Positions 1 through 4,970 of a DNA stretch of 6,235 nucleotides are shown here, in pieces. The DNA comes from an uncultured Treponema sp. (lineage in GTDB: Bacteria > Spirochaetota > Spirochaetia > Treponematales > Treponemataceae). A program made the translations under genes and the position numbers. Positions within the stretch are counted from its first letter, which is position 1, and the number at the start of each line of letters is the position of its first letter. The notes under the pieces are model-generated. The model saw only the letters and a list, made by a program, of their open reading frames with translations. It made no database searches and was not told where the DNA came from. The stretch is from positions 1 to 6,235 of the forward strand of contig NZ_CALHGC010000011.1 in assembly GCF_938029485.1 (NCBI RefSeq), in the 5' to 3' direction.

Positions 1-552
1 GGGAGCGTTCGCTATCGAATCGATAGCAACGCCATAGAGTTTTCCTGAAAGGTATGAAATATCGGTGATGGGAACAGGCCAGAGAAGCTTTTTATCGATT
101 GATTTTTTTGTATATGAACGCGGATCTTCCCATGATGCTTGCGCCTTTTGCTGAGTTGCTGCTGTATTCTTGGAAGCTGCAGTACCGGATGTATTCTCTT
201 TTTCCGGTACAATCAATAGTTTACCGACTTTTAAGACGGCAGAGTCCGAAAGACTGTTCGCTTTCCGCAGCGCGTCAACGGTAACTGAGAATTTTTTTGC
301 AATGCTGTAAAGAGTGTCGCCTTTTTGTATTGTATATGTTTCGGGAATATAGATTTTTTGCCCTGCTGCAATCTTACCGGCATCGCTGATCTTATTCCGC
401 TCAAGGAGAAGCGGGACCGGCACTGAATATTTGCGGCTTAACGCATAGAGTGTTTCGCCTTTCTCCAGTATATGGAGCGTATCTGATGAATGAACGGAAG
501 AAACCGCAAGAGAAAAAACAAAAAAACAAACGGAATAACGATGTTTAGACAT
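1..552 (-). CDS. Exported double-LysM protein, probable M23-type cell-wall hydrolase or activator (3' end outside window)
   Basis: Only the first 184 codons are visible; no stop occurs before the window edge. The product starts MSKHRYSV, and residues 1-23 form a signal peptide (basic start, then a hydrophobic run CFFVFSLAV). Two LysM domains follow at about residues 26-70 (HILEKGETLYALSRKY to GQKIYIP) and 72-116 (YTIQKGDTLYSIAKKF to GKLLIVP). LysM domains bind peptidoglycan N-acetylglucosamine. A Thr/Ala/Gln/Lys-rich linker spans about 118-145. The last visible part, LLWPVP then SGKLYGVAIDS, looks like the first strands of an LytM/M23 peptidase domain as in NlpD/EnvC-like proteins. The zinc ligands would lie outside the window, so catalytic activity cannot be judged. 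It is probably periplasmic or envelope-associated. The ATG at 552-550 is the first residue of the signal peptide; no good Shine-Dalgarno sequence precedes it, only an AT-rich stretch. It is transcribed divergently from ahpC. LysM is certain; the M23 assignment is inference. Confidence 0.88.
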   Translation of the reverse strand, partial: MSKHRYSVCFFVFSLAVSSVHSSDTLHILEKGETLYALSRKYSVPVPLLLERNKISDAGKIAAGQKIYIPETYTIQKGDTLYSIAKKFSVTVDALRKANSLSDSAVLKVGKLLIVPEKENTSGTAASKNTAATQQKAQASWEDPRSYTKKSIDKKLLWPVPITDISYLSGKLYGVAIDSIANAP

Positions 553-628
553 ATTCGTCTATAAATATCGGCACATTATGCAAAAACTCAACCTCGCGGT
601 TGCCCTGCACTAGACATTCAGTGGGTGT

Positions 629-657
629 TTGACTATTATCGTAACGATTATTATTTT
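629..657 (+). promoter_or_regulatory. Predicted ahpC sigma-70-type promoter with dyad operator in the spacer
   Basis: A -35 hexamer TTGACT (629-634, 5 of 6 to consensus) is followed after 17 nt by TATTTT (652-657, 4 of 6). The spacer holds a dyad at 636-650, TTATCGT-A-ACGATTA, whose core ATCGT-A-ACGAT (638-648) is perfectly palindromic. The 7-1-7 layout is that of Fur/PerR-family operators, and 9 of 14 positions fit the PerR-box consensus TTATAATnATTATAA. A repressor bound here would cover both promoter elements. That the regulator is PerR or Fur is inference; a different dimeric repressor is possible. Confidence 0.6.
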
Positions 658-664
658 AAGTTAT

Positions 665-669
665 AGGAG
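665..669 (+). promoter_or_regulatory. Ribosome binding site of ahpC
   Basis: AGGAG lies 7 nt before the ATG at 677 and decides that start. The in-frame TTG at 629 would put the first codon inside the -35 element, so it is not used. Confidence 0.85.
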
Positions 670-676
670 TATTGTT

Positions 677-1243
677 ATGGAAAATTTAATCGGAAAAAAG
701 ATTATTGATTTTACTTTGCCTGCCTACTGCAAGGGAAAGTTTACCACCGTATCGAGTAAGTCATTGCTGGGTAATTGGGCTGTGTTTATGTTTTACCCTG
801 CAGACTTTACGTTTGTGTGTCCCACCGAATTGGCCGATTTGGGTAAGCTGTATCCGGAATTTCAGGAAATCGGATGCAGAGTGTTTTCCGTTTCTACCGA
901 CAGCGAATTTGTGCATAAGGCATGGGCTGATGCGAGTGCAACAATCGGCAGCCTGCCGTACGAGATGATTGCCGATAAGGCCGGCGTTTTTGCCTCTTCT
1001 TTAGGTATCCTGATACCCGAAACATGGGTTGCTCTCCGCGGTTCTTTTGTTGTCGATCCCGATGGTATCATTAAAGCGTATGAGGTACATGATAACAGCA
1101 TCGGCCGCGATGCCTCAGAATTGCTGCGCAAGGTGCAGGCTGCTCAGTTTACCGCTGCGCACGGCGATCAGGTATGCCCTGCCAAATGGCATCCCGGTGA
1201 AAAGACGCTCTATCCTTCTATTGACTTAGTTGGAAAAATCTAA
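677..1243 (+). CDS. ahpC: Alkyl hydroperoxide reductase C, typical 2-Cys peroxiredoxin
   Basis: The 188-residue product matches the usual AhpC length (about 187). It reduces hydrogen peroxide, organic hydroperoxides and peroxynitrite in the cytoplasm. The peroxidatic motif PADFTFVCPT gives Thr45 and the peroxidatic Cys48. The resolving Cys167 lies in DQVCPAKW, and Arg121 in the ALRGSFVVDP strand is the likely conserved active-site arginine. The C-terminus PSIDLVGKI is like enterobacterial AhpC, and there is no C-terminal YF motif, which fits a peroxidase resistant to overoxidation. Two further cysteines (18 and 67) are not part of the catalytic pair. No ahpF lies next to it; in T. pallidum an AhpC-like peroxiredoxin is known to be reduced by thioredoxin, and the same may hold here. 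It appears to be a single-gene transcript, with its own promoter and operator upstream and a strong terminator downstream. Confidence 0.96.
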   Translation: MENLIGKKIIDFTLPAYCKGKFTTVSSKSLLGNWAVFMFYPADFTFVCPTELADLGKLYPEFQEIGCRVFSVSTDSEFVHKAWADASATIGSLPYEMIADKAGVFASSLGILIPETWVALRGSFVVDPDGIIKAYEVHDNSIGRDASELLRKVQAAQFTAAHGDQVCPAKWHPGEKTLYPSIDLVGKI

Positions 1244-1250
1244 ACGCGGT

Positions 1251-1354
1251 TTATTCGTGCGGAGAGTTTAATACCCGCCGTTTCTCGGCAACGCTCTGCG
1301 TCGGGATTGTTGATTCGTGTGGGGTACTTTGATACCACGGCGCTTCTTGAGCGT
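1251..1354 (+). repeat. Imperfect tandem repeat, two units in 60-nt register
   Basis: Unit A starts TTATTCGTGCGGAG at 1251 and unit B starts TGATTCGTGTGGGG at 1311, exactly 60 nt later. Similarity continues for about 40 nt through TTTAATACC-CGCCGTTTCT and TTTGATACCACGGCGCTTCT. In B, GTGGGGTA and TACCAC can fold back around CTTTGA. Both units lie in the long 3' untranslated region between the ahpC stop and its terminator. They look like two decayed copies of a small intergenic element; no function is evident. Confidence 0.5.
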
Positions 1355-1396
1355 AAAATCACAACCATCCTAAAACGGGTGGCTGTGATTTTTTTT
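1355..1396 (+). terminator. Strong intrinsic terminator of the ahpC transcript
   Basis: The left arm 1355-1370 (AAAATCACAACCATCC) pairs with the right arm 1377-1392 (GGGTGGCTGTGATTTT). This gives a stem of about 16 positions with one A-C mismatch and one G-U pair, a 6-nt loop (TAAAAC), and a T run continuing to 1396. It lies 111 nt after the ahpC stop codon. The minus strand has only four Ts after the stem, so it probably acts mainly on the plus strand. Confidence 0.9.
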
Positions 1397-1403
1397 ATGC
1401 GTT

Positions 1404-1439
1404 ACGGTAATTTGCAGCGTTCCTGTTGCAAATTACCGT
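1404..1439. repeat. Perfect 13-bp inverted repeat, hairpin without T run
   Basis: ACGGTAATTTGCA (1404-1416) and TGCAAATTACCGT (1427-1439) are exact reverse complements. Inner G-U, C-G and G-U pairs can extend the stem to 16, leaving a 4-nt loop (TTCC). No T run follows on either strand, so it is not an ordinary terminator. It starts only 7 nt after the ahpC terminator. Confidence 0.75.
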
Positions 1440-1535
1440 GCGAGTGGCTGTCAAAAAACCGAAAGCCCATCGTTTCTGATCTATCAGCTCACGCTGGACG
1501 CGCGGCAAAGATGTCTGCATATTTTTAAAAAGATG

Positions 1536-1564
1536 TTGCCTCTTTTAAATATATACTATAGGAT
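1536..1564 (+). promoter_or_regulatory. Possible promoter region of the antiporter gene
   Basis: A weak pair, TTGCCT (1536-1541) and TAGGAT (1559-1564), is 17 nt apart. A better -10-like TATACT lies at 1552-1557 but has no partner at the right distance. The whole 1541-1560 stretch is AT-rich. A promoter is expected here because a strong terminator lies upstream, but the exact elements are uncertain. Confidence 0.3.
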
Positions 1565-1575
1565 GAGTTCCTGTT

Positions 1576-1595
1576 GTTTTAAACCGTTTTAGAAC
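1576..1595 (+). repeat. Small inverted repeat in the antiporter leader
   Basis: GTTTTAAA (1576-1583) can pair with TTTAGAAC (1588-1595) around CCGT, with one G-U pair. It lies between the presumed promoter and the start codon at 1625 and could be a leader hairpin or an operator. The stem is AT-rich and short, so it may be chance. Confidence 0.3.
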
Positions 1596-1624
1596 ACCGC
1601 AGCCGTATCAAAGATGAGCAAAAA

Positions 1625-2878
1625 ATGAATATAATCGATCTAATTTCAAATATTGTTAAAGACCTTAATTTACCTACCACAATACTGATATCCTTTGCGT
1701 TGATATTGATAAGCGGCTTTTTAGTCACCCGATTCACAAAAAAGATTCAGCTGCCGAAGGTAAGCGGCTATATTCTTGCCGGAATACTGATCGGTCCAAG
1801 CGGATTGCATTTAATTCACCGGCATTTTATTGTCAACTTGGACGTTATCTCGGTTATCGCGCTCAGTTTTATCGCCTTTGATATGGGGAGATACTTTAAA
1901 CGAAGCGACGGCAGAAAGGAATTCCGGAATGTCGTCTTTATCACGCTCTGCGAATCTCTGTTAGCGGGATGTTTAGTTACCGTTGTTATGCTCTTCGTCT
2001 TTAAGATGAAGCTGTCTTTCTCGCTCTTACTGGGAGCGATCGCAACGGCTACGGCTCCTGCCAGCACTATTATGACCATAAAAGAATACAACGGCAAAGG
2101 ACCGTTTGTCGATTTGCTGTTGCGTATCACCGCCTTTGACGATGTTGTCTGTCTCTTTGTGTTCAGCATTATGGTTGCCGTTGTCAATGCGCAGGAAAGC
2201 GATATCTTTAATATTATGAGTATTGTAATGCCGATTGCCTTTAATGCCGCAATGCTGATATTAGGCTTTATGACCGCCTTGTGTATGGAGTTTTTAATTA
2301 CGGAAAAGCGGAGCTTTGAAAATCGCCTCATTTTAGCCGTTGCATTTCTCTTTTTGATTTCCGGTATTTGCTCATACTTCGAGGTAAGCCCGCTGCTTGC
2401 CTGTATGGTATGCGGCGCCGTGTATTACAACCGGACAAACGACAAAACCCTATTCGATCAAATGAATAATTTTTCGCCCCCGGTGATGAGCAGCTTTTTT
2501 ATTATTTCCGGGATGAATATGGATTTAACCATTATCGTAACGGCAGGGATTATCGGTGTTGCATATTTTATTATAAGGATAATCGGAAAATATATCGGTG
2601 CATACACATCGTGTAAAATGCTTTCACTCGATAAGAAGATAACGGATAATATGGGTTTTGCGTTGATGCCGCAAGCGGGCGTTGCAATCGGACTCGCGTT
2701 TATGGGGAAGGCAATGCTGCCGGAAAAAGACGGACTCATCCTGTTTAATATCATTCTGGCATCTTCGGTGTTATATGAATTGATGGGGCCGGTAACTGCA
2801 AAAATAGCATTGATACGATCCGGTGCGATTAAGCCTCAGAGCTTCAAAAAAAACGATGCAAAAGAAACGATACGTTGA
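1625..2878 (+). CDS. Cation/proton antiporter of the CPA2 (Na_H_Exchanger) family
   Basis: The 417-residue, very hydrophobic product has about a dozen membrane-spanning segments and should be an inner-membrane Na+ or K+/H+ exchanger. Family signatures are visible in order: the early LPKVSGYILAGILIGPSG block (residues 43-60) typical of KefB-like transporters; ATATAPASTIMTIKEY (140-155); the ion-binding pair Asp172-Asp173 in AFDDVVCLFVF; a conserved Arg in IIRIIGKYIGA (about 318); MPQAGVAIGLAFM (348-360); and a final helix ELMGPVTAKIAL. Two adjacent acidic residues are typical of electrogenic Na+/H+ members such as NapA. The protein ends about 17 residues after the last helix, so it lacks the cytoplasmic TrkA-N/TrkA-C nucleotide-binding domains of Kef proteins. 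The Shine-Dalgarno sequence is weak (GATGAG before the A-rich stretch leading to ATG 1625). It is the first of four co-directional genes. The family is secure; the ion transported is not determined. Confidence 0.93.
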   Translation: MNIIDLISNIVKDLNLPTTILISFALILISGFLVTRFTKKIQLPKVSGYILAGILIGPSGLHLIHRHFIVNLDVISVIALSFIAFDMGRYFKRSDGRKEFRNVVFITLCESLLAGCLVTVVMLFVFKMKLSFSLLLGAIATATAPASTIMTIKEYNGKGPFVDLLLRITAFDDVVCLFVFSIMVAVVNAQESDIFNIMSIVMPIAFNAAMLILGFMTALCMEFLITEKRSFENRLILAVAFLFLISGICSYFEVSPLLACMVCGAVYYNRTNDKTLFDQMNNFSPPVMSSFFIISGMNMDLTIIVTAGIIGVAYFIIRIIGKYIGAYTSCKMLSLDKKITDNMGFALMPQAGVAIGLAFMGKAMLPEKDGLILFNIILASSVLYELMGPVTAKIALIRSGAIKPQSFKKNDAKETIR

Positions 2879-2903
2879 AACTATTTCCGTTTTACGCTAT
2901 AGT
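2875..2903 (+). promoter_or_regulatory. Predicted promoter of the ankyrin gene, overlapping the antiporter stop codon
   Basis: TTGAAA (2875-2880, 5 of 6) and TATAGT (2898-2903, 5 of 6) are separated by exactly 17 nt. The -35 hexamer overlaps the antiporter TGA (2876-2878). Transcription would start near 2910, only about 8 nt before the ATG at 2918, which fits the absence of a Shine-Dalgarno sequence there. Confidence 0.6.
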
Positions 2904-2917
2904 ATCGCCTAATTACT

Positions 2918-3814
2918 ATGAAAATTGTTATCCTGTACGAAAAAACGGAAAAAGAAATCTCCAAAGCTGCCGCTCATATTATTGAATCTCATCAATGCGA
3001 TGTCGTATACTATCAAGCCGATAGAGTATTGGAAGACACTGCAGGTTCTCCTACAGCTCTATTGCAGAATGCTTCGCATATTCTATTTATCTTCGGTAAA
3101 AATACCCCTATGTTAGCCCCCGGATTTATTTTCTTTTTAGGTCTGGCTATCGGAAGGAATCTCCCTATTTTAACGCTTGGACAGGGAAGCACGTTGCCCC
3201 TACCGGAAAACTGTAAGCAATTTATCATCCCGCTTGCCCTCGATATATTTGAAGATTATTTTATTAAAGAACAGCAAAATTTCCTGACAGTAGAACGAAA
3301 ACAGCGCGCACGTGAACAGTTGTTGGATAGCGGCTTTCCTTGTTGCGAGTCGAATTTTGTCGCATCAGTAGAAGAAGGCAAATACGAAATTGTCCGGCTT
3401 TTTTTAGAAGCAGGTTATGACGCTTCTCAGCGGGACACACGCGGTACCCCGGTACTTTCACTCGCGATTAGAAACTCACATTATGAAATTGTATCATTAC
3501 TGCTTGAATATGGAGCAGAGATCAACCTCTGTGCTGAAGACCGTTCCTATTCGGCATTGATGGAAGCCGCTCAAATCGGTGATTTAAAGACTGCAAAATT
3601 ACTGCTTTCAAATGATGCGGACACAAACATTCAAAGCAAAGACGGCCAAACGGCATTGATTCTCGCCGTCGGCAGAAAGGATGTTCCAATGGTAAAACTG
3701 CTCATAGAACACCATGCCGATTGGAATATCGCCGACCGACTGGGCATGTCTGCGCTTGGTTATGCAAAATTGTTTCACAATAAAGATATTTTGGAGGCCA
3801 TGCAGCAGTCTTAG
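2918..3814 (+). CDS. Ankyrin-repeat protein with N-terminal Rossmann-like (deoxyribosyltransferase/TIR-like) domain
   Basis: The 298-residue product has no signal peptide or membrane span, so it is probably cytoplasmic. Residues 1-110 alternate strands and helices as in a flavodoxin-like fold: KIVILYE, a helix, CDVVYYQ, then SHILFIFG (53-60), the helix PGFIFFLGLAIGR (68-80), LPILTLG (82-88) and QFIIPL (101-106). The FLGLAIGRNLPIL part resembles the helix-strand of nucleoside 2-deoxyribosyltransferase-like and TIR-like domains, but the glutamate expected before the LGxA segment is replaced by Phe, so catalysis is doubtful. A linker helix (about 110-140) leads into ankyrin repeats at about 144-173, 174-206, 208-240 and 241-273, plus a C-terminal cap 274-298. 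Repeat marks include EIVSLLLEYGAEIN, GDLKTAKLLL and DGQTALILAV. Ankyrin repeats bind proteins; the partner is unknown. It lies 39 nt after the antiporter gene and has its own likely promoter. Ankyrins are certain; the N-terminal fold is inference. Confidence 0.9.
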   Translation: MKIVILYEKTEKEISKAAAHIIESHQCDVVYYQADRVLEDTAGSPTALLQNASHILFIFGKNTPMLAPGFIFFLGLAIGRNLPILTLGQGSTLPLPENCKQFIIPLALDIFEDYFIKEQQNFLTVERKQRAREQLLDSGFPCCESNFVASVEEGKYEIVRLFLEAGYDASQRDTRGTPVLSLAIRNSHYEIVSLLLEYGAEINLCAEDRSYSALMEAAQIGDLKTAKLLLSNDADTNIQSKDGQTALILAVGRKDVPMVKLLIEHHADWNIADRLGMSALGYAKLFHNKDILEAMQQS

Positions 3815-3861
3815 CTGTGTTTCGATACTATCATTATCAATGTCTCTCAAATGATCAGCCG

Positions 3862-3875
3862 TTTAGTCGACTAAA
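3862..3875. promoter_or_regulatory. Perfect 14-bp palindrome upstream of prfA
   Basis: TTTAGTCGACTAAA is identical on both strands and has no central spacer, so it suits a symmetric protein-binding site better than an RNA hairpin. A -10-like TATGAT follows at 3880-3885, which would put the palindrome in the promoter spacer. However, no acceptable -35 hexamer is found at the right distance (AGCCGT at 3857-3862), so any promoter here would be weak or activated. Confidence 0.4.
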
Positions 3876-3885
3876 AGTGTATGAT

Positions 3886-3892
3886 AAGGTGA
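3886..3892 (+). promoter_or_regulatory. Ribosome binding site of prfA
   Basis: AAGGTGA is followed by two in-frame ATGs at 3893 and 3899. The AGG core is 3 nt from the first and 9 nt from the second, so the second is the better start. Confidence 0.65.
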
Positions 3893-3898
3893 ATGATT

Positions 3899-4966
3899 AT
3901 GAAAGAAAAACTTGAAAGTTTATCGGTTCGTTGGAAAGAACTGGAAGAAGAAATACAAGACCCTGCATTGATTAAAAACCAAAGCCGCTACAAGGAAGCG
4001 ATGCGGGAACATGCCTATCTTTCAAAGCTGATGGAAGAATATGCCCAGTATCTCCGCTTGGAAAAAGACATCGGGCAAACCCGTACTATGATGCAGGAAG
4101 AAACCGACCATGAACTAAAAGAAATGGCACGGGAAGAGCTGCATAACCTTGAAGCGCAGCTTGAGCAAAGCGAGAATAACCTTAAAGTGTTGCTCATTCC
4201 GCCCGACCCGCTGGAAGAAAAAAACATCATTATGGAAATACGCGGCGGTACCGGCGGAGAAGAGGCGGCGCTCTTTGCGGCGGATCTGTTAAAAATGTAC
4301 ACGCACTATGCGGAACTGAAAAACTGGAAATACGAAATTCTTTCCTCCAACGAAACCGAGCTGGGCGGTTTTAAAGAAGTAACGCTGTCCATTTCGGGCA
4401 AGTATGTATACGGAAGCCTCCGCTATGAATCGGGAGTACACCGCGTGCAGCGCGTACCGGAAACGGAAGGTTCGGGGCGTATCCACACGAGCGCGGTAAC
4501 CGTTGCAGTGTTACCCGAAGCGGAGGAAACGGAAATCGTCATCAAGCAGGAAGACCTGCGTATCGACGTCATGCGTGCCGGAGGCCCGGGCGGTCAGTGC
4601 GTCAATACCACAGACTCCGCCGTGCGGCTTACTCATATTCCGACCGGTCTTGTCGTTATCTGTCAGGACGAAAAAAGCCAGATTAAGAACAAAGCAAAGG
4701 CGATGCGCGTATTGCGGAGCCGCCTCTACGACATGGAAGAAGCAAAAAAACAGTCTGAGCGGGCAGAAGATCGGAAAAATCAAGTCGGTTCGGGAGACCG
4801 TTCGGAACGCATCCGTACCTACAACTATCCGCAAAACCGCGTAACCGACCACCGGATTAACCTCACCCTCTACAAGCTCGATACAATCATGCAGGGAGAC
4901 CTTAACGAAATTGTAGAAGCGCTCTGCATTGCAGCCCGCGAGCAGATGATGAAGGCACAAGCATAA
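3899..4966 (+). CDS. prfA: Peptide chain release factor 1 (RF1)
   Basis: This class I release factor recognises UAA and UAG in the ribosomal A site and triggers peptide release. From the ATG at 3899 it has 355 residues, normal for RF1. The N-terminal domain (about 1-95) is a helical, charged coiled-coil region. The core domain begins near EIRGGTGGEEAALFA (113-127). The stop-codon-reading tripeptide is PET (187-189) in HRVQRVPETEGSGRIHTS, the RF1 type rather than the SPF of RF2. The catalytic GGQ is at 231-233 within MRAGGPGGQCVNTTDSAVRLTH; Gln233 is the residue methylated by PrmC, encoded just downstream. RF1-type closing motifs DRSERIRTYNYPQNRVTDHR are intact. An ATG two codons upstream (3893) is possible but sits too close to AAGGTGA. 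prfA stops 4 nt before prmC, and the two are probably translated together. No clear terminator separates it from the ankyrin gene. Confidence 0.97.
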   Translation: MKEKLESLSVRWKELEEEIQDPALIKNQSRYKEAMREHAYLSKLMEEYAQYLRLEKDIGQTRTMMQEETDHELKEMAREELHNLEAQLEQSENNLKVLLIPPDPLEEKNIIMEIRGGTGGEEAALFAADLLKMYTHYAELKNWKYEILSSNETELGGFKEVTLSISGKYVYGSLRYESGVHRVQRVPETEGSGRIHTSAVTVAVLPEAEETEIVIKQEDLRIDVMRAGGPGGQCVNTTDSAVRLTHIPTGLVVICQDEKSQIKNKAKAMRVLRSRLYDMEEAKKQSERAEDRKNQVGSGDRSERIRTYNYPQNRVTDHRINLTLYKLDTIMQGDLNEIVEALCIAAREQMMKAQA

Positions 4967-4970
4967 CCGG

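Larger units (their letters stand above)
1244..1624. other. 381-nt intergenic region between ahpC and the antiporter gene
   Basis: No supportable gene lies here. In order it holds a degenerate direct repeat (1251-1354), the ahpC terminator (1355-1396), a perfect hairpin (1404-1439), a stretch at 1440-1530 where I see nothing definite, an AT-rich likely promoter region (about 1520-1565), and an 8-bp hairpin (1576-1595) shortly before the antiporter start. The only sizeable open frame (1307-1528) runs straight through the terminator and hairpin, and has no ribosome binding site. Confidence 0.7.

Noticed and set aside
553..572. Near-leaderless minus-strand promoter (TATAGA just before the LysM gene ATG)
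   Set aside because: No acceptable -35 hexamer lies at the right distance, so the start of this transcript cannot be placed.
589..602. Small minus-strand hairpin CAACC-GCGA-GGTTG followed by AGTTTTT upstream of the LysM gene
   Set aside because: Only a 5-bp stem; with no gene upstream on that strand within the region it is probably chance, though it could limit antisense transcription.
629..676. Upstream TTG start adding 16 residues to AhpC
   Set aside because: The TTG lies in the predicted -35 hexamer, and the AGGAG at 665-669 supports the ATG at 677, which gives the normal AhpC N-terminus.
1307..1528. 73-codon open frame on the plus strand between ahpC and the antiporter
   Set aside because: It crosses the ahpC terminator and the perfect hairpin, has no ribosome binding site and has no recognisable protein pattern; it is a by-product of repeat sequence.
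3830..3855. Possible terminator after the ankyrin gene (ATCATT paired with AATGAT)
   Set aside because: A 6-bp AT-rich stem, a 14-nt loop and no T run; it would not terminate transcription.
3893..3898. ATG two codons upstream of the chosen prfA start
   Set aside because: Only 3 nt separate it from the AGG of the ribosome binding site; the next ATG has better spacing. The protein differs by two residues only.
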